NCBI RefSeq assembly: GCF_014651035.1
Contig: NZ_BMWC01000005.1
Coordinates: forward strand, 530,420-594,419
Source: Streptomyces lomondensis
GTDB lineage: Bacteria > Actinomycetota > Actinomycetes > Streptomycetales > Streptomycetaceae
Reading direction: 5' to 3'
Length of the DNA: 64,000 bases
Positions within the stretch are counted from its first letter, which is position 1, and every line of letters starts with the position of its first letter. The translations under genes and the position numbers were made by a program. Below are positions 35,528 to 45,228 of the stretch, in pieces. The notes beneath the pieces were generated by a model that did no database searches, was not told where the DNA came from, and saw only the letters and a program-made list of their open reading frames with translations.

Positions 35528-38500
35528 GAGTTGCCCTCTTCCTTCGAGGTGGGTGACTGGTCCGTTCCGGGCGACTGGCTCAGCGCGCCGAGGAGCCTGA
35601 CGAAGCCGCTCAGCAGCCGTTCCACCGGAGCGGGGTCGATCTTCCGGGCGCAGGCGAGGCCGACGACCGACGGATCGGCCGGGAAGTCGACGCTCAGGAC
35701 GAGGTCGAAGTGGCGCAGGAGCCGGGAGACGTCCGCCTGCCGGCCGTCGACGCAGGCGATGGTGACCCTGCCCTCGGTGTTCCGGCCGGCGGTGAACCGC
35801 CCGAGGTCGACCCGGTGCGCCTGGTCGGCGTGCCCGGTGTCATCGAGGATCTCCCTCAGGTCGGACTTGCCCGCGAAGTCGAACCGGACGGGTACGACGC
35901 CGTCACCGTCCCGCACGACGCACAGGGTGAGGTCCTCCCGGCCGAGCACCTTGCCGAGGGTCAGGGCGTAGGCGGCGAGGAGCAGATCCTCGGTCTCCCG
36001 ATCCGTCTCCTTGCGGAGCCGTGCCAGGCCGTCCCTGATCCGCCGGGACAGGACGGTCTGCATCCGGCCGCCGCCCGTGCCGGTCTGCGAGAACCAGGCC
36101 TCGGGGAGCGGTACGCCGGTGGTGTCGGGCGAGTCGTCGGCGCCGCTCCGCGCCAGCTTGGCCTCGAGGAGCGTGCGGAGCTTGCCGATCGTGGGGTTGG
36201 CGAACAGATCGCTGACGTCCAGCAGGCCGGGGAACGCCTCCTCCAGCTCGTTCAGCAGCAGAATCAGGGTGAAGGAGTTGCCGCCGAGGTCGAAGAAGCT
36301 GTCGTCCTGGCCGATCGGGACGTCGCCGAGTATCCGCCTCCACGCGGCGACGAGTTTCCGGTCCACGCCCGGCCGGCCGGCGGCGCGGGGGTCCGGTTCC
36401 GGCTGCGGGACGGCCTGCCGTGCCAGCGCCGGGCGGTCGACCTTGCCGCTGGTGGTCACCGGAATGCGGGGGACCTCCGTCAGGGTGGCGGGGACCATGT
36501 AGTCCGGCAGCCGCTCGGCGAGGTGGTCCCGCAGCGCGTCCTGCTCGACGCGCTCACCCGGCTTCGCCTGGTAGAAGCCGCGGATGACCCGGTTGCCCGG
36601 CGACACGTCATGGACGACCGCCGCCGCCGCGGTCACCCGCGCGTATCCGGCGATCACCCGTTCGATCTCCTCGAGTTCAATGCGGTGGCCGCGCACCTTG
36701 ACCTGGTTGTCGGTCCGGCCGAGGCAGTGCAGTTCGCCGTTCCTCCAGACGGCCCGGTCACCGCTGCGGTAGATCCGCCCGTCGCCGAACGGGTTGTCCC
36801 GGAACACCTCGCGGTCGAGGTCGGGCCGGCCCAGGTAGCCCGGTGACACTCCGAGCCCGCCGATCCACAGGTCGCCCTCCGTCCCCTGCGGTACCAGCGC
36901 CAGGTCGTCGTCCAGGACGTACAGGGTGGTGTTGGCGATCGGCGTGCCGATGCCGACGGCGGTGCCGGGCGGGGTGAGGTCCTTGACGCTGGACCAGATG
37001 CAGGACTCGGTCGGGCCGTAGACGTTGAATATCTCCAGCGACGGGTGCGCCCGCAGCCCGTCGAGCAGGTCCTCGGGGAACGCCTCGCCGCCGACGACGA
37101 GTTTCTCCAGCGCGCCCAGGGCCTCGAAGGCGGCGTCCGGGTCCGCGTGCAGCAGGCGCAGACGGGTCGGCGTGAGCTGGAGGTAGTCGACGCCGCCACG
37201 GACGACGAACTCGGCGATGTTCGCCGGGGTCCGGACCTCGTCCTCGTCGGCGACGACCACCGTACCGCCCTTGACCAGCGTCAGCAGCGTCTCCAGGACG
37301 TGGATGTCGAACGCCGGCGTGGTCAGGCACGCCACCGCCTTGTCCTCACCCCAGCGCAGGGCGTCCGGCATGCCGCGCAGGAAGTTGGCGAGGGACCCGT
37401 TGGTGACCGTGACGCCCTTGGGGCGTCCGGTGGAGCCGGAGGTGAAGATGACGTATGCGAGGTCGTCCGCCGCGACGGGGACCGCCGGGACGTCCGTGGC
37501 CTCGGGCAGGTCCTCCTCCCGCAGGACGACGGCCCGGTCACCCAGGCCGGAGGCCGAGGCCGGGTGGGTCTCCTCGGAGCAGACGACCAGCACGGGACCG
37601 GCGGTCTCGACGATGGACGCCAGTCGCTTGGGAGGGGTCCGGACGTCCATGGGCAGCCAGGCGCAGCCGATCCGGTTGGCGGCCAGCATCAGGGCGGTCA
37701 GGTCGGGCGACGGCGGCAGCAGAAGCCCGATCACATCACCCCGCCGGGCGCCGCGCGCCCGCAGGAGGGCGGCGTGCCGGTGCACGCGTCCGGCCAGTCG
37801 CCGGTAGTCCATGTCCTCGCCGCGGAACCGGATCGCCGACTGCTCCGGCCGGGCCGCGCACACCGCGTCGAACAGCTCCGTCAGCGGCGCCCGTTCCGCG
37901 ACGGCCGGACCGGTGCCCAGGGCCAGCAGCCGCTGCCTGGCCCCGTCGTCGAGCAGTGACAGCTCGCCGACCGTCCGCTCCGGATTCCGCACGACCTGCG
38001 CCAGCAGCGTCCGGAAGCGCTCCATCAGCCCGGCGATCCGCTCCTCGCCGTAGACGGCGGAGTAGTTCAGGTCGGCGTGGAGTCCGCCGTCGCGTTCGGT
38101 GAGTTCGAAGGTGAACGCGAACATCGAGCCCCGGGCGCCGAGTTCCTCGGTCGTGGCGGTCACGTCGCCGAAGCGGCGGGCGCGTGTGCGGGCGTCGGTG
38201 TAGATGAACATCGTGTCGAACAGCGCGTTGTGGCCATGGTCCCGCGTCAGGTCGAGTTCCTGGACGAGCACGCTGTACGGGTAGAGCGAGTGGCTCATCG
38301 CCGTCAGGCTGGTGTCCCGGACCTGACGGAGCAGGTCCGACACCCGGGTGCCGGCCGCCGGCCTGATCCGCAGCGGCAGCGACTCGGCGAACATGCCGAC
38401 CGTCTTCTCGAACGACCCGAGCATGCGCTGGTCCATGGGGACGCCGACGCACAGGTCGTCCTCGCCGGTGACCTTGGCGAGCAGCAGTGCCCACAGGGAC

Positions 38501-41500
38501 AGGTAGAAGACGGAGGGTGTCGTCCTCAGCTGCCGGATCACCTCCGTGGCCGCCCGGTGCAGTTCGGGGTCGACCTGGAAGTAGTGCCGGCGTCCCGCGA
38601 AGTCGTTGACGTCCGGACGCGGCGCGTCGGTCGGGAGGTTCAGCGGCCGGGGCACGGTGGCGAACTGCTCCAGCCACCAGCGCCGGTGCTCGGCGTACTC
38701 CGGCCGGTCCGGCGCGCCGGCCAGCAGGCGCACGAACGTGGCGTAGTCGTCGGACCCGTCGGGCTCGTCGAGTCGGCCGTGGGTCAGGTGCTCGGCGAGG
38801 TCGTTGAAGATGATCTCCACCGACCGGCCGTCGACGACGATGTGGTGGAAGGAGACGACCAGGTGGTGCGTGCCGTCCTCGTCGATGACGATGCCGTACC
38901 GCCACAGCGGCGGCCGCGCCAGGTCGAGCGGCCGGTTCATCACCGACAGGATGTCCTCGGTGGACAGCGAGGGGTCGCGCCGGCGGTCGAAGAGGTGCCC
39001 CTCGGGGCTGACGTCCGGGGCCACGGCGGCCCGCACCCTGGCGGGGCCGACCACGTAGTGGCGCCGCAGGTTCGGGTGCTTGTGGCCGATGGCCCGGAAG
39101 GCGGCGGCGACCCGGTCCGGGTCGAGGGGACCGTCGAAGCGGAGGCCGAAGACGACCTGGTACGCCTCGTTCCCGCCGCGCATCCGGGACAGGACGTAGA
39201 CCCGTTGCTCCAGGGAGGTCAGCTCCGCGTGCTCCTGCGGGCGCGGCAGGGCGGCCGTCGACCCGCGGCGGCGGAAGTCGAACCCGCCGGCGCGCAGCTC
39301 CTCCACACAGGCGCGGATCGCCTCCAGGATCCGGTCCTGGTGCTCCCGGGTGTGCGCGAAGGAGAAGGTGGCCGTGCGGCGCTCCCACACGTAGACACCG
39401 TGGTGGTTCAGGAGCTTGAAGAAGAGGTTCTGGGTGAGCGAGGCGTGGGTGACGTCCCGCGGGGTGACCGGCTCCCACTTGTACATCGACCCGAAGTGCG
39501 CGATGGCCAGCGGCACCTCCTCGGCCTCGAAGTAGGCGTTGGCGCGGCGGGCGAACTCCGCGGTGTAGGCGTTGAGGCCGGCCAGCAGCTCGGCGCCGGA
39601 CTCCTCCAGCCGCGTGAGCACGGCCTTGGCGGCAGCCATGGCCAGCGGGTGCTTGCAGAACGTTCCGGCGAAGAAGGTGGTCGGTGCCGCGGGGCGGGAG
39701 TCGTCGGTGTCGACCCAGGCTCCGCCGTCGACGGCGTCGAGGTATCTGCTGCGCCCGGCGACGATGCCGATCGGCAGGCCGCCCGCCACGAGCTTGCCGT
39801 ACAGGACCATGTCGGCGCTGACGTCGAAGTAGGCCTGGGCGCCGCCCGGTTCCACCCGGAAACCGGTGATCATCTCGTCGAAGATCAGCGCGATGCCGTG
39901 CTCCGTGCAGATCTCGCGCAGCTCGCGCAGGAACTCCCCCGGCTGGAGGCCGGGGTTGCGGGACTGCACCGGCTCGACCAGCACCGCGGCCAGTTCGGCG
40001 CCGTGCTCGCGGACCCATCGCAGGGTGTCCGGGCTGCCGTAGGCGCGGACCTCGGTGTTGTCGACCATGGCCTGCGGAATGCCGATGGTCAGCGGGACGG
40101 TGGCGGTTCCGTCGCTCTCGGCGAGCACCCCGTCGGAGCTGCCGTGGTACGAGTTGGTGAACCTCAGGACCTTGTCCCGGCCGCTGACGGCCCGCGCCAG
40201 CCGCAGGGAGACCATCACCGCTTCGGTGCCGGTGTTGCAGAACGCCACCCGTTCGACGCCGGTCATCCGGTGGATGAGTTCGGCGATCTCGCCGGCCACG
40301 GCGTTCTGCGGGCCCAGCTCGTACCCGTGCTCCAGCTGCCGCTTGACCGCGTCCCTGATGAAGGGGGCGTTGTGGCCGAAGATGTGGACGCCGTAGCCGA
40401 TCGCGGTGTCGATGTACTCGTTGCCGTCCAGGTCCCAGAAGAGGGCTCCCTCGGACCGGGCCGAGACGACCGGGTAGACCGTCTCCTTCACGCTCGGATT
40501 GAAGTTGAGCGACGCGATCCAGTCCGCCAGCCTCGGGCGGTGCCGGTCGGCGTACTCCTTCGAGGAGCGGGTCCGGGCGACGTAGCGTGCCACGAAGTCC
40601 TCGATGAAGCGGCTCTGTTCGGCGGTGAGCCGGTCGTCGGTGAGCGCGATGTTGTTGTTGTACGTGCCGACCTTGCGCACGTTCTTCGGCGCGACGGCCG
40701 GGGCGGGCGGCGTCAGTGCGGCGGATGCGAGGGCGGGTGTCGTCCGCTCGCCCGTCTCCGCGGTCGGGCCGGGGGCACCGAACAGGCTGAGCTGCTGCCG
40801 CATGAGGTCCAGCTGGGCCTGGACCACGGCCTGCAGCGCCATGGAGCCGGGCCCGGCGGGGACAGCGGGCGCGGCCCCCGCCGGGAGGGGAGCCGGTACG
40901 GCATCGGCCGGGGCGGTGGCCGGCGGCTGCGGCGCGGGGGCCGCCGTGGCCGCCTCCGAGGCGGGCTCGGCGTCGTCCCACGGCATGGCGTCGGCCGACC
41001 GGTTCTGCTGCACGAAGTCCGTCAGCTGCCCGAGCGTGTGCAGCGACGCGAAGAACATCCTGATCGGGAAGTCCACGGAGTACTGGCGGTCGATCCGCTT
41101 GACCAACTGCACCAGCATCAGGGAGTCGACGCCGAGCGAGAACAGCTCCACCGACTCGTCCGCCGTGTCGACCGCGACGCCGGTGATCTGGCCCAGGGCC
41201 CCGGCCAGGAACGCCCGGACCGTCTCACGTTCCGCGGTCGCCCGGGCGTCGCGCGCCTTGCTCTCGTCGCTGCCAGAGGGCATCGGAGCACCGTCCTCTC
41301 CGGTGTGGTCGTCGTACCAGATCCGCTGCCTGTCGAAGGGGGTGTGCGGAAGGTCCCGGACGAGGTCGCCCGGGCGGCCCGGCAGCCGGTCCCCGTCCAC
41401 CGCCCTGCCCAGCTCCCACAGCGTTCCGGCGCTCTCCAGGAACTGGCGCACGTCGGAGCGGCCCTTGCGCAGGCTGGGGACGGTGACGACGTCCTCCCGC

Positions 41501-44500
41501 GTGTCCTGCGCGATCAGGCCGCCGAGCGTCGCCGCCGGAGCGACCTCGACGAACACCCGGAAGCCCGCGTCGAGCGCGGTCCCGACCGCGGAGGTGAACA
41601 ACACGGGGTCGACCAGGTGGCGGCTCCAGTACGCCGCGTCGACCGGCTCGTCCGGCGTCACCGCGCGGCCGGTCTGCGCGGAGATCCACGGGATGGCGGG
41701 GGCGGCGAACCGCTGGTCGCGGATCTGCTCGTACATCTCCTCGGCGCCCCGGGCCATCCGCGGCGAGTGGAACGGGTGCGAGATCGCCAGGCGTTCCACG
41801 AAGATCCGCTTCTTGCGCGCGGCGCGCAGCACCGCGTCGAGGCCCGGCCCGAGCCCGGAGACGGTGACGTTCTCCTTCGCGTTCACGGCGGCCACCCACA
41901 CCTCGGGGTGGTCGCGCAGCAGTTCCTCGGCCCGCTCGCGGGAGCACAGCAGGGTCGCCATCCCGCCGTCCCGGGGCGTGTCCTCCATGACCCGCCCGCG
42001 GCGGGTCACCAGGTCGACGGCCTGCTCGGTGCTCATGACACCGGCGAAGCAGGCCGCCGCGTACTCGCCGATGCTGTGGCCGAGGACCGCGTCGGGGGTG
42101 ATGCCGAGCGCCTGCCAGTACCGGGCGAGCGCCAGCTCGACGGTGAAGATCATCGGCTGGGTGTGCAGCGGCGACGCGAACACCGTCTCGTCCCCGCCGA
42201 ATATGGCCTCCAGCGGTGAGACCCCGCCCGCCCGGACGAAGGCGCGGTCCAGCGCGTCCATCTCGCGGCGGAAGACCTCGGCGTGGTCGTACAGCTCACG
42301 GGCCATGCCGGGGTACTGGGTGCCCTGGCCGGAGAAGACGAAGACCTGGCCGCTCCCCCGGCCCTCGGCGGGCGGGGAGCCGTCGTGGTCCAGTGCCGCC
42401 TCGACCACGGCCGGCAGGCCGGCCAGGGAGTCGCAGACCAGCGCGCGGCGGTGCCGCAGCGCGCTCCGCCGGCCCAGGGTGTGGGCGACGTCGGCGAGCG
42501 GCGCCTCCGCGTCGCGGCTCCACTCGGCGAGGCCGCGCAGCGCGGTCCGTAGCGCCGGCTCCGACTGGGCGGAGACGGTGAGCAGGTGCGGTACGCCGGG
42601 CAGGTGCTGCCGGGGCGGGCGGGCGGACGGGAGCGGCCGGTGTTCCTCGACGACGAGGTGGGCGTTGGTGCCGCTGATCCCCAGGGAGGTGATGCCGGCG
42701 CGCCGCCGGCCGGCGGCCGGCTCCCACGGGATCTCCTCGGCGATCACCTCGACCGGGATCCGCTCCCAGTCGATCAGACGGTTCCCCTTCCGGTAATGCA
42801 GGGTGCCCGGCAGCTTGCCGTGTTCCAGGGCGAGCACCACCTTGCACAGCGCCGCCATGCCGGCTGCGCCCTCCAGGTGCCCGAGGTGGGACTTGACGCT
42901 GCTGATGGGCAGTTTGCTGCTGCGGTCCGCGAAGACCCGGGCGAGGGCGTTCACTTCCTGCGGGTCGCCGACGGGCGTGCCCGAACCGTGGGTCTCCACG
43001 TAGGAGATGTCCTCCACGCCGACCCCCGCGTCGGCGAGGGCACCGCGGATCACCTCGGCCTGGGCCGTGCCGCTCGGCACCGTGAAGCCGCCGCTGCGGC
43101 CGTTGTGGTTGACCGCCGAGCCGCTGAGGACGGCGAGGATCCGGTCGCCGTCCCGCTCGGCGTCGGAGAGCCGCTTGAGCAGGACGACCGCCCCGCCCTC
43201 GCTGCGGATGTAGCCGTCGGCGGCGTCGTCGAAGCTCCGGCACCGCCCGCTCGGCGAGAGGGCGTTCAGCCGCGACCACGACAGGTGGACCTCGGGGCTG
43301 AGGATCAGGTTCACCCCCGCGGCCACCACCAGGTCGCAGCCGCCTTGGCGCAGTTCCCGCATACCCAGGTGCACGGCGTACAGGGAGGAGGAGCAGGCGG
43401 TGTCGACGGCCATGCTGGGGCCGCGGAAACCGTAGGCGTAGGAGATCCGTCCGGCCGCCGCGTTGGCCATGTTGCCGGTGTAGGTGTAGGCGTCGGGGGC
43501 GTGTCCGAGGTCCGCGCCGACCTGCTGGTAGTCGTTGTTGTAGATCCCGACGTAGGTGCCGACGCGTTGGTCGCGGCCCGCGGCGAGCGGGTCGATCCCG
43601 GCGTCCTCGAAGGCTTCCCAGGTCAGCTCGAGGAGCAGGCGCTGCTGCGGATCGAGCAGCTGCGCCTCCTTCGGCGAGATGTTGAAGAAGAGCGGGTCGA
43701 ACCGGTCGACGTCGGTGAGATAGCCGCCCTGCGTGGTGGTGATCCCGTCGAGGTCCAGAGGGCTCTGGCTCCACCGGCCGGCCGGGATCTCCCCCACCAC
43801 GTCCACGCCCTTGCTCAGGACCTCCCAGAAGCGGTCGCGGGTCGCGATGCCGCCGGGCAGCCGGAAGGCCATCCCCACCAGCGCGACCGGCTCGGACGGG
43901 GACACTTCGGCATCGCTGCGGTGGTCGTGGGCCGACTCGGGGCCTTCCGTGCCGGTCCCCTTCAGCAGCGGTTCCAGTGCGCGCACCAGGGCGTCGACGG
44001 AGGAGTGGTCGAGGGTGAAGGTGCTCTCCAGGCGGAGGTCCAGCCGGCGTTCCAGCCTCTCCCGCAGCGCCACGAGGGCCAGGGAGTCGAAACCGAGGTC
44101 GAACAGGCCGGTGCCGTGGTCGTTCCGGCCCACGGTGGCGCCGCCGGCGGTCACCTCGGGCACGGTCTCGCCGCGGACCGCGGCGACGATCACGTCGCAC
44201 AGGGCCTCGACCGCGTCGTCGGCGGCGGCTGTCTCCCGCGCGTCCTGGGCGGACGCCTCGGCCAGGGAGGCACGGAACCTGTCCATCCCCTGGTCTGCGC
44301 GGTACAGGGTGCCGACGACCCGTGCGGTGCTGCCGGCCGCCTCCACCGTGGAGCGCATCGCGGTCACCAGCACCGGGTGGGGGCTGGGCTCGATCAGCGT
44401 CGTGTGGCCGTCGGCCAGCAGAGCCCGGGTGACCTGCTCGAACAGCATGGCCTGGCGCATGTTGCGGTACCAGTACCCGGCGTCCAGGTCACGGGTGGGC

Positions 44501-45228
44501 ATCCGGCCGCCGGTCACGCTGGAGTAGAAGGGGAGGTCCACGTCGCGCCGGGCGACCTCGCCCAGGGAGGCCAGCAGCCAGTCGCGCTGCTCCTCCATCA
44601 GGGGCGAGTGACACGCCAGGCCGAGTGACAGCTTCTGGGCGTACGTCCCCTCGGCGCGGACCCGGGCGGCCAGCTCCACGACCGCGTCGCGGTCGCCCGC
44701 GACCACCACCGAGCGCGGGGCGAGGAGACCGGCGACGCTCACGACCTCGCCGAGCGGCGCCAGCCGGTCCCGCGCCTCGTCGGGAGCAAGCGCCAGCAGC
44801 GCCATGGCTCCGGGGGCCGACACCCGTGCCTGCGCCTCGCTCCACAGCGCGATCACCCGCGCCGCCTCGTCCAGGTCGAGCGCGCCGGCGACGCACGCCG
44901 CGGCGACCTCGCCGAGGCTGTACCCGGCGACGGCGTGCGGCTCGGTGCCGTGGGACCGCCACAGCTCGGCCAGGGCGACCTGGATCGCGAACAGCACGGG
45001 CTCCGAGACGTTCGCCCGGTCGTAGCCGGCCGCCGGGTGCTCGGCCCGCAGGACGTCCACGAGGGACCAGTCCACGTGCGGCGCGAGGGCGTCCGCGCAG
45101 TCACCGATCCGGCGGGCGAAGACCGGGGAGGCGTCGAGCAGTGCCGCCGCCATGCCGGACCAGACCGCGCCCTGCCCGGGGAACACGAACGCGGGACGCG
45201 CGCTCCCGCCGGTGTCACAACACTTCAT
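35524..45228 (-). CDS. Hybrid synthase, first protein: AT-ACP-KS-AT-ACP-AMT-C-A-T-half C
   Basis: About 3234 residues from ATG 45228; GTG 45237 is a second possible start. Order (numbered from the GTG): AT about 15-315 (GYSLGE, Ser107; loop LACHSPLM); ACP 345-425 (Ser385); KS 449-870 (Cys615, His750, His787); AT 965-1260 (GHSIGE, Ser1055; SHPFHS, malonyl type); ACP 1335-1405 (Ser1372); an Ala/Pro linker; class III PLP aminotransferase about 1530-1985 (FDEMITGFRVE, Lys1815); C about 2005-2430 (HHIVVDG 2131-2137); A about 2450-2900; T about 2940-3010 (SFFDLGGNSFTL); then about 185 residues resembling only the C-terminal lobe of a condensation domain. The A code reads D-I-L-Q-V-G-V-I-W-K, near the glycine code DILQLGLIWK. 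The layout implies a two-unit ketide aminated at the beta carbon, then joined to Gly. The gene overlaps the acyl-CoA dehydrogenase stop by 14 bases. Confidence 0.92.
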   Translation of the reverse strand: MKCCDTGGSARPAFVFPGQGAVWSGMAAALLDASPVFARRIGDCADALAPHVDWSLVDVLRAEHPAAGYDRANVSEPVLFAIQVALAELWRSHGTEPHAVAGYSLGEVAAACVAGALDLDEAARVIALWSEAQARVSAPGAMALLALAPDEARDRLAPLGEVVSVAGLLAPRSVVVAGDRDAVVELAARVRAEGTYAQKLSLGLACHSPLMEEQRDWLLASLGEVARRDVDLPFYSSVTGGRMPTRDLDAGYWYRNMRQAMLFEQVTRALLADGHTTLIEPSPHPVLVTAMRSTVEAAGSTARVVGTLYRADQGMDRFRASLAEASAQDARETAAADDAVEALCDVIVAAVRGETVPEVTAGGATVGRNDHGTGLFDLGFDSLALVALRERLERRLDLRLESTFTLDHSSVDALVRALEPLLKGTGTEGPESAHDHRSDAEVSPSEPVALVGMAFRLPGGIATRDRFWEVLSKGVDVVGEIPAGRWSQSPLDLDGITTTQGGYLTDVDRFDPLFFNISPKEAQLLDPQQRLLLELTWEAFEDAGIDPLAAGRDQRVGTYVGIYNNDYQQVGADLGHAPDAYTYTGNMANAAAGRISYAYGFRGPSMAVDTACSSSLYAVHLGMRELRQGGCDLVVAAGVNLILSPEVHLSWSRLNALSPSGRCRSFDDAADGYIRSEGGAVVLLKRLSDAERDGDRILAVLSGSAVNHNGRSGGFTVPSGTAQAEVIRGALADAGVGVEDISYVETHGSGTPVGDPQEVNALARVFADRSSKLPISSVKSHLGHLEGAAGMAALCKVVLALEHGKLPGTLHYRKGNRLIDWERIPVEVIAEEIPWEPAAGRRRAGITSLGISGTNAHLVVEEHRPLPSARPPRQHLPGVPHLLTVSAQSEPALRTALRGLAEWSRDAEAPLADVAHTLGRRSALRHRRALVCDSLAGLPAVVEAALDHDGSPPAEGRGSGQVFVFSGQGTQYPGMARELYDHAEVFRREMDALDRAFVRAGGVSPLEAIFGGDETVFASPLHTQPMIFTVELALARYWQALGITPDAVLGHSIGEYAAACFAGVMSTEQAVDLVTRRGRVMEDTPRDGGMATLLCSRERAEELLRDHPEVWVAAVNAKENVTVSGLGPGLDAVLRAARKKRIFVERLAISHPFHSPRMARGAEEMYEQIRDQRFAAPAIPWISAQTGRAVTPDEPVDAAYWSRHLVDPVLFTSAVGTALDAGFRVFVEVAPAATLGGLIAQDTREDVVTVPSLRKGRSDVRQFLESAGTLWELGRAVDGDRLPGRPGDLVRDLPHTPFDRQRIWYDDHTGEDGAPMPSGSDESKARDARATAERETVRAFLAGALGQITGVAVDTADESVELFSLGVDSLMLVQLVKRIDRQYSVDFPIRMFFASLHTLGQLTDFVQQNRSADAMPWDDAEPASEAATAAPAPQPPATAPADAVPAPLPAGAAPAVPAGPGSMALQAVVQAQLDLMRQQLSLFGAPGPTAETGERTTPALASAALTPPAPAVAPKNVRKVGTYNNNIALTDDRLTAEQSRFIEDFVARYVARTRSSKEYADRHRPRLADWIASLNFNPSVKETVYPVVSARSEGALFWDLDGNEYIDTAIGYGVHIFGHNAPFIRDAVKRQLEHGYELGPQNAVAGEIAELIHRMTGVERVAFCNTGTEAVMVSLRLARAVSGRDKVLRFTNSYHGSSDGVLAESDGTATVPLTIGIPQAMVDNTEVRAYGSPDTLRWVREHGAELAAVLVEPVQSRNPGLQPGEFLRELREICTEHGIALIFDEMITGFRVEPGGAQAYFDVSADMVLYGKLVAGGLPIGIVAGRSRYLDAVDGGAWVDTDDSRPAAPTTFFAGTFCKHPLAMAAAKAVLTRLEESGAELLAGLNAYTAEFARRANAYFEAEEVPLAIAHFGSMYKWEPVTPRDVTHASLTQNLFFKLLNHHGVYVWERRTATFSFAHTREHQDRILEAIRACVEELRAGGFDFRRRGSTAALPRPQEHAELTSLEQRVYVLSRMRGGNEAYQVVFGLRFDGPLDPDRVAAAFRAIGHKHPNLRRHYVVGPARVRAAVAPDVSPEGHLFDRRRDPSLSTEDILSVMNRPLDLARPPLWRYGIVIDEDGTHHLVVSFHHIVVDGRSVEIIFNDLAEHLTHGRLDEPDGSDDYATFVRLLAGAPDRPEYAEHRRWWLEQFATVPRPLNLPTDAPRPDVNDFAGRRHYFQVDPELHRAATEVIRQLRTTPSVFYLSLWALLLAKVTGEDDLCVGVPMDQRMLGSFEKTVGMFAESLPLRIRPAAGTRVSDLLRQVRDTSLTAMSHSLYPYSVLVQELDLTRDHGHNALFDTMFIYTDARTRARRFGDVTATTEELGARGSMFAFTFELTERDGGLHADLNYSAVYGEERIAGLMERFRTLLAQVVRNPERTVGELSLLDDGARQRLLALGTGPAVAERAPLTELFDAVCAARPEQSAIRFRGEDMDYRRLAGRVHRHAALLRARGARRGDVIGLLLPPSPDLTALMLAANRIGCAWLPMDVRTPPKRLASIVETAGPVLVVCSEETHPASASGLGDRAVVLREEDLPEATDVPAVPVAADDLAYVIFTSGSTGRPKGVTVTNGSLANFLRGMPDALRWGEDKAVACLTTPAFDIHVLETLLTLVKGGTVVVADEDEVRTPANIAEFVVRGGVDYLQLTPTRLRLLHADPDAAFEALGALEKLVVGGEAFPEDLLDGLRAHPSLEIFNVYGPTESCIWSSVKDLTPPGTAVGIGTPIANTTLYVLDDDLALVPQGTEGDLWIGGLGVSPGYLGRPDLDREVFRDNPFGDGRIYRSGDRAVWRNGELHCLGRTDNQVKVRGHRIELEEIERVIAGYARVTAAAAVVHDVSPGNRVIRGFYQAKPGERVEQDALRDHLAERLPDYMVPATLTEVPRIPVTTSGKVDRPALARQAVPQPEPDPRAAGRPGVDRKLVAAWRRILGDVPIGQDDSFFDLGGNSFTLILLLNELEEAFPGLLDVSDLFANPTIGKLRTLLEAKLARSGADDSPDTTGVPLPEAWFSQTGTGGGRMQTVLSRRIRDGLARLRKETDRETEDLLLAAYALTLGKVLGREDLTLCVVRDGDGVVPVRFDFAGKSDLREILDDTGHADQAHRVDLGRFTAGRNTEGRVTIACVDGRQADVSRLLRHFDLVLSVDFPADPSVVGLACARKIDPAPVERLLSGFVRLLGALSQSPGTDQSPTSKEEGNS

